Positions 8,709-17,792 of a stretch of 64,000 nucleotides of DNA are shown here, piece by piece (the stretch's first letter is position 1; every line of letters begins with the position of its first letter). Under the pieces are notes generated by a model that was given only the letters and a program-made list of their open reading frames with translations, did no database searches and had not been told where the DNA came from. This DNA is from Vibrio maritimus (GTDB lineage: Bacteria > Pseudomonadota > Gammaproteobacteria > Enterobacterales > Vibrionaceae): positions 1,426,001-1,490,000 of the forward strand of contig NZ_CP090438.1 in the NCBI RefSeq assembly GCF_021441885.1, in the 5' to 3' direction. Both the position numbers and the translations under genes were made by a program.

Positions 8709-9008
8709 GCTATCAAATCACCTTTCCACTAAACGTTGCGGTATCGAGATTTCCACATTACATAAAGTAAGTCAAAAATTCGACTTTGGCTTCACGACTC
8801 AGGAAGAGTGAAGCACATAATGGGGCAAAGGCGCGTTGAGCAAAGCAGTTGGCAAAAGTGTTCAAGGGGAGAACATTCATGTTTGCTGAGGGATCTGTGG
8901 CAATTTTATAGTTTGCCACTACGTGTAGCTTTCCTGCCAACTGTCAGATAGACGAGGTGGGGCGGGCTCTATTAATAGAAAAGAGAAGTAGATGTTGGTC
9001 GAAGAAGT
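8709..9008. other. Gene-free spacer upstream of the AraC gene
   Basis: It separates the 5' end of the leftward AraC gene from the 3' end of the symporter operon. The AraC promoter must lie here, but I cannot place it with confidence. A 60-codon open frame inside shows no coding features. Confidence 0.4.
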
Positions 9009-9036
9009 TAAATCCGCCCAGTAAAAGGCGGATTTA
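9009..9036 (-). terminator. Terminator of the symporter operon
   Basis: TAAATCCGCC and GGCGGATTTA form a 10-bp stem with an 8-nt loop, 13 bp past the symporter stop codon. Confidence 0.75.
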
Positions 9037-9049
9037 ATCCGAGCATTCA

Positions 9050-10795
9050 TTATTGAGGCGTTTGACCCGTTTGTATTACTTGTTTTGTCGTCTTAGCTCG
9101 CTTAAAGGAGTAGATGGCATAGCCCACCACACTCACGGCGACAATCAAAGAGCAGCCTCTTATGAAGTTAATGAGCATTGGTGCGTTATCGATGAACTCA
9201 TTCAGTCCCCAAAGCAGCACTAGTGAGAACACGAACATTACCAAGAGCCCATAACACGGCGCATCAATTTTTCCCGGCACCACATACCAACCATCCTCTT
9301 TAACCGGTTTGTTTAGTCGAGCGTATTCAGCTTGTTGGCCTTTAACGGTGTAGAGATGCATGGTTGTTTGTTTACCAGTGGTCGCTAAGCTCGCGACGTA
9401 AGCTACGACAGCGTTGACGACTACGCCGATGACACAATACCAAGGCCAAGCAACATCCGTTGCAACCGCTACGTACCAGATAGCGATGAAGCTTGCTGCT
9501 ACACCAATCAATAGCCCTTTCTCTGTGATGTGCTTTGAGTAGAAGCCAAGGACGAACATACAGAAGCTTGCGCCAACGAAGTAAGAGCCTGCTTTACTGA
9601 GCACTTCAAGCACTGAACCTGTACTCGTCGCAAACATAAAAGCAGGGATAATGATGAGAACAGCCCACATCACAGTAAAAAATCGTGATGCTTTAAGGTA
9701 ATGCTCTTCTGATTCATTCGGCTTGTAGAAGCGCTTATAGAAATCAGCTACAGATACGGTTGCCATAGAGTTAAACGCGGAATCCAAGCTCGACATACTA
9801 GCAGCAAGAATCGCCGCAGCAATGATGCCCATAAGTCCAGGTAAGCCGTATTCACTGGCGTAGTGCAGGATAATAGTATTGCCGTTATCAAACTCTCTAC
9901 CATCGTAATAGGCGTTGAATAATACACCCAGCAGAATGAATACAAAGTAGATAAAGAACGCTACGTAGCCCATCATCAACATGGCTTTTTTCGCGTCGCC
10001 CATGCTTTTCGCTGCCATACAGCGTTGAACCATCATCTGGTTACCACCATACACGGTAGTGTGGAACATGGTCATGGCAATGACACCCGCCCAAACCGTC
10101 GTTACCTCGCTGAGATTCATACTGGTGTTGAGCGCATCGGTCATGCCTTTTTCTTTCAGATTCACCATGACCTCAGTCATTGGCATCGGCATCCCATTCC
10201 AAACCGCTTCAATGATAATGAAGGCACCAACGAATAGGATGAGTGCTTGAATTACGTCTGTCCAAATAACGGCGGCCATGCCTCCCATGACGGTATAGAT
10301 GAGTGCAATAGTGGTGACAATCATGATGCAATACATCACATCAATGCCGGTGATGAACTCAAGGATCATGGCTGTCGCATAAAGTACGGCCGCTGAGCTG
10401 AGCGCTTGTTTGATAAGGAAAATGAACGACAGGGTAATGCGGGAAGCTTTACCGAAACGACGCTCTTGGTACTCGTATATTGAGGTGAGTCCATTGTTGT
10501 AAAAGAAAGGCATGAATACCGCAACGATAAAGAAAATCACTAACGGATAGTTCAGGTGGATTGCGATAACGGATAAGCCTTCTTTGTAAGACCATGCTGG
10601 ACCACCAAGAAAGGACATAGCACTGACATAGGTACATACCACTGAAATACCGATGGCCCACCAAGGTATGGTCTTATCACCCAGAGCAAAATCTTTTGCG
10701 GAGGTAACTCGCTTACCGATAAAAGCGCCCAATACAAGGGTCAGTACAATGTAAGTACCTAGAATGGTCCAGTTTAGTGCGCCAAACTCATACAT
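9050..10795 (-). CDS. Sodium:solute symporter (SSS family)
   Basis: This 581-aa inner-membrane transporter has about 14 hydrophobic segments, starting with ILGTYIVLTLVLGAFIG. It has the SSS features KDFALGDKTIPWWAIG, FYNNGLTSIYEYQERRFG and LAASMSSLDSAFNSMATV (Na+ site region). The subtype resembles the SGLT/YidK-like branch that carries sugars, sugar acids or related polyols. The gene start overlaps the end of the preceding SnoaL-like gene by 8 nt, so they are cotranscribed. It is likely the main uptake route for the island's substrate, beside a separate ABC importer. Confidence 0.88.
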   Translation of the reverse strand: MYEFGALNWTILGTYIVLTLVLGAFIGKRVTSAKDFALGDKTIPWWAIGISVVCTYVSAMSFLGGPAWSYKEGLSVIAIHLNYPLVIFFIVAVFMPFFYNNGLTSIYEYQERRFGKASRITLSFIFLIKQALSSAAVLYATAMILEFITGIDVMYCIMIVTTIALIYTVMGGMAAVIWTDVIQALILFVGAFIIIEAVWNGMPMPMTEVMVNLKEKGMTDALNTSMNLSEVTTVWAGVIAMTMFHTTVYGGNQMMVQRCMAAKSMGDAKKAMLMMGYVAFFIYFVFILLGVLFNAYYDGREFDNGNTIILHYASEYGLPGLMGIIAAAILAASMSSLDSAFNSMATVSVADFYKRFYKPNESEEHYLKASRFFTVMWAVLIIIPAFMFATSTGSVLEVLSKAGSYFVGASFCMFVLGFYSKHITEKGLLIGVAASFIAIWYVAVATDVAWPWYCVIGVVVNAVVAYVASLATTGKQTTMHLYTVKGQQAEYARLNKPVKEDGWYVVPGKIDAPCYGLLVMFVFSLVLLWGLNEFIDNAPMLINFIRGCSLIVAVSVVGYAIYSFKRAKTTKQVIQTGQTPQ

Positions 10796-11783
10796 AATGT
10801 TGTCCCTCTAACTGCTGTTCCATTTGCGCGAAAAGGTCGTAGCCCAATTGCTTTAGTATGTGAGCAATATCGATACCGACCCAGTTCTCTTTTAATAGGT
10901 CGCCTTCGCGTCGCCAAAAGTCCATCACACGCAGTTCAATGTGCTTGCCTGTTGCCGGCAAACCTAGCCATTCACCGTCGCCAGAATGCGTGCCGTGCAT
11001 GTGTGGCCAACCACCGGTGGATACGTAGTCATTTTCGGCCAAAATATTCAGCTTGATATCAACACTTCGGTCGGGGAAAGAGAATACAAATGGTCCCTGA
11101 TGGTGTTTTCTAAAACCTTCAATACCACGAGTGGTGCCAATGCCTGCAGGTCCGTACCACATAAAGTCGGAATGCCAGTAGTTTTCGAGCTTCATTGATT
11201 GCAGATCTTTGCCATCGAACCCGCCTAAACAGTCGAGCATATCGAGCACCAACTGTTTGCTCTTATCACTTTCCGCGGATAGTATCTCGACGCGGCTCAA
11301 GCCATCTTGTGTTGCGGGTGCTGGCACCAGGCCTGCGTGCCCAAGACTCGATCTGAGTGGATTGATACCCACTTGGTTCATGACATCGATAAAATCAGGG
11401 ATTAGATAGCTTTCTGAGATTTGCCCGTTTTCTACACAAACCATCTCGGAATAACGCAAGTAGAGCGTTTTACCGGTACTTGGGATCCCGAAAAGCGGCT
11501 GGCTAAAGGTACCGACAAAGTATCCTGTTGAATTAATCCAGACTCGCCCTTCATGCTCACCTTGCATGGTGATTTGAGAGCGTCGCTCAATATCAGGTAG
11601 AGCGTTTAACAATGGCTGGAGGAAGTTTGTCTCAGTGTCGTTAATTCCAGTCAAATCGTTAATCGGATGAGCAACACACCATTTTACATTGCTACGCAGC
11701 ATTTCTTGGACAACGGCAGTACGTTCGCTTGGGTGAGCGTTGAAATAGCGCAGATAAAAATTGTCAATCACGTTGAGAGTCAT
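10788..11783 (-). CDS. Double SnoaL/NTF2-like protein, subfamily A (copy 1)
   Basis: This 331-aa protein has two NTF2-fold (SnoaL-like) halves, about 10-150 and 185-310. The second half contains YWHSDFMWYGPAGIGTTRG (from residue 202) and GFRKHH, which are shared with the two other subfamily A proteins encoded at 14079-15098 and 15153-16169. SnoaL-like folds include polyketide cyclases, isomerases, dehydratases and hydrolases; no polyketide gene is present here, so a catabolic lyase or isomerase role is more likely. It has no signal peptide. The ATG follows AAGGAAAT. It lies between a subfamily B gene (16 bp upstream) and the symporter. Function unknown. Confidence 0.75.
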   Translation of the reverse strand: MTLNVIDNFYLRYFNAHPSERTAVVQEMLRSNVKWCVAHPINDLTGINDTETNFLQPLLNALPDIERRSQITMQGEHEGRVWINSTGYFVGTFSQPLFGIPSTGKTLYLRYSEMVCVENGQISESYLIPDFIDVMNQVGINPLRSSLGHAGLVPAPATQDGLSRVEILSAESDKSKQLVLDMLDCLGGFDGKDLQSMKLENYWHSDFMWYGPAGIGTTRGIEGFRKHHQGPFVFSFPDRSVDIKLNILAENDYVSTGGWPHMHGTHSGDGEWLGLPATGKHIELRVMDFWRREGDLLKENWVGIDIAHILKQLGYDLFAQMEQQLEGQHYV

Positions 11784-11799
11784 AGGATTTCCTTATCAA

Positions 11800-12774
11800 T
11801 TAGCCTTGTTGAAGTAAGATTTGTTTCCAAACTGCGCTTTCATCGAGCAGAGTAAACTCTCGGCGCAGACCCCAAGGGCCGAACTCAGCATGGCTGATCC
11901 CCATAATGTAAACGTCTTTCCCAGAAGGCTTGCCAAACATGCCATAGCCTTCGTGCTTGCCTTGTAGTGACCAGCGTATAGCAGCGCGCGGGGACATCAT
12001 CTTCTCATCGAGGCCGATACGGTGATGGACTTTGAACTCAGCATTAGGGAACGATGAACGCAGAGACATCCAAAATTGGTCAACTTCAGAGTGCGAAAGC
12101 GCAGTCTGGCCGCCCGTATACTCACCAATGCAGGCACGGTCATATTCTTTAGGAATGACCGAGAATTCAGCACTCATGATGCGGCGCAATAAGTCTTCGT
12201 AACGTTGGCCATATTCATTATCGTTGCCGACACCTCGATAAGGTCCCTCGATATCGATTGCGGGCGTGAACGGGAAGGCACTATGTTCAACGCCACCTTC
12301 CGCTTCAATCAACTGGCGAGCGTATTGTTCAGAGGACATGCCGAGTTGTTTGGCAATAGCGCCAATATCGCGAATCATCCATTCGTCGTTGATTTGGTTA
12401 TTGATGGCATGGCAATCGGCAATGATGCGGAATTTCAATTTCTTGTGGGTTGCTTTGCCAAAGACGCCATCTTTTGCATGTGTTGCGGTAGAGATGATTC
12501 GATGTGAAGACAGCATGCCTTGTTCTGGTGTGCCGGACCAAATGACGTCTTCACCCAAAAGCTGTCGGTCAGGAAACTCGGCTAGTGTTCCCATAGTTGC
12601 ACCGATAACATTCTTGTTACCTTTAACAATAGACAATGGCGTGCGGACAATAATATCGGGTGAGTAGTAATGGTGTAGGGTGCTTAGCCCTCGGTCTTCC
12701 CAAATCTCTTGCGTGATTCCCAATATGTAGTCTGGGAAATCGCGCCACTTCTCATCAAAGCCTGCCATGGTCAT
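11800..12774 (-). CDS. SnoaL/NTF2-like protein, subfamily B (copy 1)
   Basis: This 324-aa cytoplasmic protein appears to be made of two SnoaL/NTF2-like halves. It is clearly homologous over its whole length, well over half identical by eye, to the protein at 21508-22476. Shared stretches include EIWEDRG, GTPEQGMLSSHR, ADCHAIN, EFSVIP.YDRACIGEY and YIMGISHAEFGPWG. Conserved His, Asp and Glu in these blocks suggest catalysis. It is first in the symporter operon, with ribosome site AAGGAGG in front of the ATG and an island operator about 55 bp upstream. Enzymatic role unknown. Confidence 0.75.
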   Translation of the reverse strand: MTMAGFDEKWRDFPDYILGITQEIWEDRGLSTLHHYYSPDIIVRTPLSIVKGNKNVIGATMGTLAEFPDRQLLGEDVIWSGTPEQGMLSSHRIISTATHAKDGVFGKATHKKLKFRIIADCHAINNQINDEWMIRDIGAIAKQLGMSSEQYARQLIEAEGGVEHSAFPFTPAIDIEGPYRGVGNDNEYGQRYEDLLRRIMSAEFSVIPKEYDRACIGEYTGGQTALSHSEVDQFWMSLRSSFPNAEFKVHHRIGLDEKMMSPRAAIRWSLQGKHEGYGMFGKPSGKDVYIMGISHAEFGPWGLRREFTLLDESAVWKQILLQQG

Positions 12775-12827
12775 GTGTTGCCTCCTTAGTGTGGGGTAGT
12801 CTTTTGGTCTTCGTTATTATTTCTCGT

Positions 12828-12847
12828 TTTTGATTACGTATCCAAAA
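12828..12847. promoter_or_regulatory. LacI-type operator, symporter operon
   Basis: TTTTGATTACGTATCCAAAA is centred on C|G at 12837/12838. On the minus strand a TTGACA -35 box (12867-12872) lies 19 nt upstream, so the operator would cover the -10 region. Confidence 0.62.
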
Positions 12848-13163
12848 TGTTACTTTGTTGCAAATATGTCAATACTTTGTTTGTGTTGTAACGTAAATGC
12901 GTGATAGCGATCTAAAGGTTGGTCGTGTTATGAGCTGATTTGGTTGTGAGGTATGACCACTGAGGCTTAGGTCTCGATGTAACAATACGTTAATGCAATT
13001 GCCTATGACTTAAGTGTGGGGCCAAAAAGCACATTGTGATTTTTAGGTATACCAGTTTTAGCAGGCTACAGGAGCCTGCTAACAGCTTGGTTGAATTATG
13101 AAATATCTCTAGATTAGAAATTGCAATCGTATGCAAGTCTTGTTGGGCGATGATGCGGTTGTC
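12848..13163. other. Spacer between symporter and EamA operons
   Basis: It contains the symporter operon -35 box (12867-12872) and, at 13058-13082, a perfect hairpin (TTAGCAGGCT/AGCCTGCTAA) about 80 bp past the EamA stop codon. The hairpin may end that leftward transcript, although its T run is poor. Nothing else is apparent. Confidence 0.45.
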
Positions 13164-14057
13164 TCAGCGGACTACAGGGCTAGTTGCTGGTACCAACCGT
13201 TTACTCGACATGTAAAGTTCAAATAGGCTGTTTACAATGATCACGCTTGCACCGAACATTTGCTGTGCGTTCAAGTGCTCAGAAAATACGATCCACCCGA
13301 GAATAAGCGCAGTGACGGGTTCCAAATAGGATATGGTGGCATAGGAGGCCGAGCTCAGCCGCCTAATCGCATAAACGGCAAGAGTTAAGCCAAGGAACCC
13401 CGGAACCAAGCCGGTGAGTAGCATCCACAACCACTGCTCCGAATGTTGGATATGACTGTCGCTCAGCAGTACCAAAGGCAAAAGGATTAGGCTACCCGCG
13501 ATCAATTGCCAAGCTGTGTCGCTCCACTCACTGGCTGCGGATTTACCAAACTTATTGATTAAGATGAATAAGCAATAACACGCCATAGAGGCAAGCGAGA
13601 ACAGAAAACCTGTTGTATCGTGGCTTATCTCATCACCCGAGCCTTGAATCACCAGAATAAAACCTGCAATGGCTATCGTTACTGACAGTAGGGCAGAGCG
13701 GCTCAATGTATCATTGAGAAAAAAATGGCTGATGAGCGAAGCTACCGGCGGAGCAGCATAGAGTGTGATGACAGCGACGAGAATAGTAGTGTGCTGCATG
13801 GCCTCAATGTAAAACAAAATGAAGGCGGCGATGAAAACACCACTTAAAATCGACGTTTTTGTCGGTTTGCTTAAAGCGGATTTCATTTGTCCTGTGAGCG
13901 CTAAAAAAAGCCACAGGAAAAGTGCACCAAAAGCTAGCCGATAAAAGGTCACTGTCACTGAGTCGACCTCCGATAGTCTAGCCATCAATCCTATAGTGCC
14001 CATAGACACTGCGGCGCCAGCCGCAGCGATTACCGCTATTAATACGGAGTGATTCAT
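13164..14057 (-). CDS. EamA-family (DMT) transporter
   Basis: This 297-aa inner-membrane protein has about ten hydrophobic segments in two EamA halves (roughly 5-140 and 150-285). The second half shows the typical YLEPVTALILGWIVFSEHL segment. DMT proteins of this type usually export metabolites or amino acids, though some import. It is last in a unit with two SnoaL-like genes, 21 bp after the nearer one. Its job may be efflux of a toxic or excess pathway intermediate. Confidence 0.83.
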   Translation of the reverse strand: MNHSVLIAVIAAAGAAVSMGTIGLMARLSEVDSVTVTFYRLAFGALFLWLFLALTGQMKSALSKPTKTSILSGVFIAAFILFYIEAMQHTTILVAVITLYAAPPVASLISHFFLNDTLSRSALLSVTIAIAGFILVIQGSGDEISHDTTGFLFSLASMACYCLFILINKFGKSAASEWSDTAWQLIAGSLILLPLVLLSDSHIQHSEQWLWMLLTGLVPGFLGLTLAVYAIRRLSSASYATISYLEPVTALILGWIVFSEHLNAQQMFGASVIIVNSLFELYMSSKRLVPATSPVVR

Positions 14058-14078
14058 ATCTTACTACTTAGATGAACA

Positions 14079-15098
14079 TTATTGAAAGTAGTGGCCAAAG
14101 CGAGATTGGTTCAGCTCACGCATACGCGCAAACACATCAACCCCTAGCTGATTGTAGACATCTAAGATATCCACCAAAACCCAGTTCTCGCGGATGAGTG
14201 GTCCCTCACAACGCCAAAAGTCTAAACTGCGCATTGTGATTTCTTTGTCACTTGGTGCGATGCCGAGCCAGCCGTCACCGGATAGTGTCATACTCATTCC
14301 GGGCCAAGCGGTAAACGCAACGTAATTATTCTCAGCGAAGAGAACGCCGTTTTCCCAAATCGTGGTTCTGTCTGGCATAGCATTTAGAAAAGGGATTTGA
14401 TGGTGTTTTCTGAAGCCTTGAATGCCGCGTGCTGTTCCAATTGTTGACGGACCATACCAGCTGCATTGTGGGTGCCAGTAGGATTCAAGACCCATGGCTT
14501 TGGCTCCACCCTCCGCATGTTTCAGTAGGCCATGAAGCATGTTGTTCACAACGTGGAAGGTTTCTTGAGTGAGGCTTTGGTCTGTGTTACCAAACATCAA
14601 TCCGTCTTGGGTGGCTGGTGCGGGCACGTGCCATTCGCGACCGAGGCTCGGTGATAAGGGCCATGACTGAGCTTGAATCATTAGTTCTGGAATATCCCAC
14701 AGCGCTTGGACTTCCACTATTTTGCCGTCTTTTACTCGGTAGAACTCATGAAAACGCATAGAGACTTGTTTGCCGGTGGGTGGAATATCAAGCCAAGGCT
14801 GTTCAAAGGTTCCTGTGTAGTAACCGCCCGCACCAACCCATTCGTCACCATTTGCTTCATTGGCCATGAGGATGTAAGTGCGTTTTTCTAGATCTGGAAT
14901 AGCGTTGAAAAGAGGCTCGAAAGCTTTAGTGTAATATTCTTGTGGTCCTTGCAAGGTTTCAAAAGGGAAACACATGTGAACGCTCGCATCCTGTGACAAG
15001 GTATCATTGAGTAGGGTAGAAAATTGCTCAGGCTGGCCGTTATAAAGCGCGTCGTTAAGCGTGTTGATTAGAGCTTTATTTGATGAATACATTGTCAT
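14079..15098 (-). CDS. Double SnoaL/NTF2-like protein, subfamily A (copy 2)
   Basis: This 339-aa protein has two NTF2-like halves. The second has SYWHPQCSWYGPSTIGTARG and GFRKHHQIPF, matching the copy at 10788-11783. Both halves show the conserved GTFEQPW..IPPTGKQVSMRFHEFY type strand pair seen in SnoaL folds. The ATG at 15098 follows a CGGAGAA site. It lies between another subfamily A gene and the EamA gene. Function unknown; the presence of three related copies suggests distinct substrates or consecutive steps rather than redundancy. Confidence 0.75.
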   Translation of the reverse strand: MTMYSSNKALINTLNDALYNGQPEQFSTLLNDTLSQDASVHMCFPFETLQGPQEYYTKAFEPLFNAIPDLEKRTYILMANEANGDEWVGAGGYYTGTFEQPWLDIPPTGKQVSMRFHEFYRVKDGKIVEVQALWDIPELMIQAQSWPLSPSLGREWHVPAPATQDGLMFGNTDQSLTQETFHVVNNMLHGLLKHAEGGAKAMGLESYWHPQCSWYGPSTIGTARGIQGFRKHHQIPFLNAMPDRTTIWENGVLFAENNYVAFTAWPGMSMTLSGDGWLGIAPSDKEITMRSLDFWRCEGPLIRENWVLVDILDVYNQLGVDVFARMRELNQSRFGHYFQ

Positions 15099-15152
15099 TT
15101 TTTCTCCGTGTTAAGGATTGTAGGGAGTGGTCTAAAAGAAAGTTATACGAGA

Positions 15153-16169
15153 TTAAGCATTTTCTAATGCCGTGTCAGACAAGGCAGGAAGTCTATCAAG
15201 AAGGTCGACACCACACTGTTGCCCAAACTCAATGAGGTCTATGAGTACCCAGTTCTCATGAAGCTTGTCATCGCGGCGAACGTAAAAGTCCATAATGTTC
15301 ATGCCTATCGCGCGATTTGTCGGTTGAAAGCCTCTAAAGGGTTTTCCAGTAAAGTGGCCTTTCAAACTTGGCCACCCCGTAAAGGCTGAAGTTAATCCAT
15401 CTGCTATTCGTGCTTGATGATAGCCGCCGGTGCGACCGGGAAAACTCGCGACAGACGGCCCTTGAGCAAACTCTTGGAACTCTCTGAATCCGTAGCAAGA
15501 TCCAACGCCCCAAGGACCATGCCATACCATATCTTCATGCCAAAAATCGGCCATTCCCATGCTCGCGAGTTTGCTACCTTTTAGGCGGTTGCACCCCCCG
15601 AGCATATCTTCGACAAGCTCTAGAGTTTTGCGTGATTCATTGGGATCTTGGTCGTTGTAACAGAGCCCATTATCAAGGGCAGGGCCGGGCGCTACATCGC
15701 TACGACCTTCGAAGGGAGGAAGGAGTGGGAAACCGGCTTGAGCCGCCAACCCCAAAATGTCGAATAAACAGCGGATCTCGATAATCTGTTCATTTTCTAT
15801 TTTGTAGAATTCGCCAAAGCGCATTTTTACGGGCTTTTCACTCGGTGGAATACCTAAATATGGAGCTCGCATTTCACCGACAAATTCGCCCGCAGAGACG
15901 ACCCAAGTTCCGCCTTCAAACTCGCCACCTAAAAAGAGGTACTCCTTGCGATGCACGACTGGAAATGTTTTTGCGAGTGGCTTGTACACATTACTAAAAA
16001 GCGTTTCGATGCCAGAGAGTTCACCAATAGGTTGCGGCCCAAAAAACGCGATGCTGTTTGAGAAGACGGCTTCGTCTGGTAGTTGGTAAGTTGATTGAGG
16101 TTCGGCGAGATGCTTCCAAAGGTGTTCGACAAGCTTTTTTGCACGTTTAACTGATGTTGAAGGCGACAT
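15153..16169 (-). CDS. Double SnoaL/NTF2-like protein, subfamily A (copy 3)
   Basis: This protein of about 338 aa is homologous to the other subfamily A copies. DFWHEDMVWHGPWGVGSCYG in the second half replaces the YWH..YGP..IGT.RG pattern, so it is the most diverged of the three and has lost the HH pair (EFAQGP instead of KHHQGP). The start at 16169, six bases after CGGAGAA, is preferred over an ATG eight codons upstream. It is first in a leftward unit with a promoter and an island operator in front. Function unknown. Confidence 0.73.
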   Translation of the reverse strand: MSPSTSVKRAKKLVEHLWKHLAEPQSTYQLPDEAVFSNSIAFFGPQPIGELSGIETLFSNVYKPLAKTFPVVHRKEYLFLGGEFEGGTWVVSAGEFVGEMRAPYLGIPPSEKPVKMRFGEFYKIENEQIIEIRCLFDILGLAAQAGFPLLPPFEGRSDVAPGPALDNGLCYNDQDPNESRKTLELVEDMLGGCNRLKGSKLASMGMADFWHEDMVWHGPWGVGSCYGFREFQEFAQGPSVASFPGRTGGYHQARIADGLTSAFTGWPSLKGHFTGKPFRGFQPTNRAIGMNIMDFYVRRDDKLHENWVLIDLIEFGQQCGVDLLDRLPALSDTALENA

Positions 16170-16222
16170 AGAGTTCTCCGGGAGGGTGCACATATCAAGG
16201 TGTAGTCATGATTGGTAATGAA

Positions 16223-16242
16223 TTTTGCATACCTATCCATTT
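16223..16242. promoter_or_regulatory. LacI-type operator, SnoaL-EamA operon
   Basis: TTTTGCATACCTATCCATTT has the same core as the other sites but CC replaces CG at the centre. It lies just downstream of the predicted start point of the leftward promoter at 16256-16284. Confidence 0.55.
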
Positions 16243-16255
16243 GTTGTTTGCGTAA

Positions 16256-16284
16256 TATTTACTCAATGAATCGGTTTTTGTAAA
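16256..16284 (-). promoter_or_regulatory. Sigma-70-like promoter, SnoaL-EamA operon
   Basis: On the minus strand TTTACA (16279-16284) is separated by 17 bp from TAAATA (16256-16261). Confidence 0.45.
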
Positions 16285-16487
16285 CAACCTGTTTCATCGA
16301 TTGTGAGGTTTTTTAGTGCGGTAATGTTTTATTTTGTTCTTTGTATAATTGACCCCGGTTGCTTAAAAAATCTCTATTTGGTTAAAAGTTGGTTTTTTAA
16401 TTTGTTAATTACGGCGAATTAGAGTGTATTTTTCTGTTGGGTGTTTTTTGCTCAAAGTCTCATTATTAACAATACGGCCATTTAAAA

Positions 16488-16507
16488 ATTTGCATTCGTA
16501 TCCATTG
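16488..16507. promoter_or_regulatory. LacI-type operator, ABC operon
   Basis: ATTTGCATTCGTATCCATTG is centred on C|G at 16497/16498. It shares a 14-base core with the hisD-operon site and lies about 50 bp in front of the ABC ATPase start. Confidence 0.62.
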
Positions 16508-16557
16508 TGTGAAAACTTTTGGTTAACTTGTTGCGTAAATGTTACTTCGGAGGAAGT

Positions 16558-17685
16558 GTGGCTAGAATTCAACTCAAATCCCTGACCAAAAAGTGGGGAA
16601 AAGTCTACGGCGTAAATGACGTTAACCTAGATATCCAAGATCAAGAGTTTGTGGTCTTTCTCGGGCCATCTGGTTGCGGGAAGACGACAACGATGCGCAT
16701 GATTGCCGGCTTGGAAGATCCTTCTGGTGGTGAAATACACATTGGGGATCGTGTCGTTAATGAGCTCGACCCTAAAGACCGAGATGTAGCCATGGTGTTT
16801 CAAAGCTACGGTCTGTATCCCAACCTAACTATCTACGAAAACATCCGCTTCCCACTCAAGGTTCGCAAAGTCGATCCAACGACTCATGATGAAAGAGTCA
16901 AACGCGCCGCGGAAATGGTCGAACTGGGGGACTTGCTGGATCGCTATCCTCGAGAACTATCGGGTGGACAGCGTCAGCGTGTGGCACTTGCTCGCGCTGT
17001 TGTCCGTGAACCCACAGTTTTCTTGATGGATGAACCGTTATCTAACCTTGATGCCAAGTTAAGGGTATCAACGCGAGCTCAGCTCAAGCACCTCCAGCAT
17101 GAGCTGAAAGTGACGACCATCTATGTTACCCACGATCAAATTGAAGCGATGACATTGGCTGATCGCGTGGTTGTGATGAACGGCGGCGAAATTCAACAAG
17201 TGGGTACTCCAACAGAAATCTACAACAATCCGGCCAACGTGTTTGTTGCGAGTTTTATTGGCTCTCCGGCAATGAATCTCGTTGAAGGTACGATCAATGA
17301 CGGTGTTTTTGAGGCTGAGAATATTCGTATTAGCGGGCTACGCACTGAAGTGACAGGCGAGGTTATATTGGGTTATCGCGCAGAAGATGCACAAGTTACC
17401 GAGCATCAAGCGTTAAGCAGTGTACCTCTCTACAAAAGCTACAGCGAACTGGGGGCAGCGGCCCGAAAGCGTCAAGAATTTGAGCCGCAAGTTGCTATCA
17501 GTGCACCCGTTTACAGCATGGAATTGTTGGGTGATGCCACTATGGTGACGGTTAAAACAGGTAATGCTCTATTTGCTGCGAAAGCCGATAAACATTTCAG
17601 AATTGATATCGACCAGCCCGTGAGTTTTGAACTGGATGTCTCTCATTGTCACTTGTTTGATAAGAAAACAGGTCAGCGTATTTAA
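16558..17685 (+). CDS. ABC importer ATPase (MalK/UgpC type)
   Basis: This 375-aa ATPase has Walker A GPSGCGKTT, signature LSGGQRQRVALARA, Walker B FLMDEPLSNLD and a C-terminal TOBE-like regulatory region. It should energise uptake through the two permeases of the same operon. Start: a GTG at 16558 sits 4 nt after GGAGGAA, and the protein then begins ARIQLKSLTK as in relatives. An upstream TTG would add 13 residues and lacks a ribosome site. First gene of the operon; an island operator lies in front. Confidence 0.93.
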   Translation: MARIQLKSLTKKWGKVYGVNDVNLDIQDQEFVVFLGPSGCGKTTTMRMIAGLEDPSGGEIHIGDRVVNELDPKDRDVAMVFQSYGLYPNLTIYENIRFPLKVRKVDPTTHDERVKRAAEMVELGDLLDRYPRELSGGQRQRVALARAVVREPTVFLMDEPLSNLDAKLRVSTRAQLKHLQHELKVTTIYVTHDQIEAMTLADRVVVMNGGEIQQVGTPTEIYNNPANVFVASFIGSPAMNLVEGTINDGVFEAENIRISGLRTEVTGEVILGYRAEDAQVTEHQALSSVPLYKSYSELGAAARKRQEFEPQVAISAPVYSMELLGDATMVTVKTGNALFAAKADKHFRIDIDQPVSFELDVSHCHLFDKKTGQRI

Positions 17686-17792
17686 TTTCAATCTATATAA
17701 GTATCGGCTTGTTTATGTGGTTCTTAGCGCCAATACGCCGAGTTTTTACTTATCTAGATTGATGCAACGTACAGAAATATAAAGGATTAACA

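Noticed and set aside
8758..8940. A 60-codon leftward open frame upstream of the AraC gene
   Set aside because: No ribosome site, no recognisable domain, and it lies in the region expected to hold a promoter.
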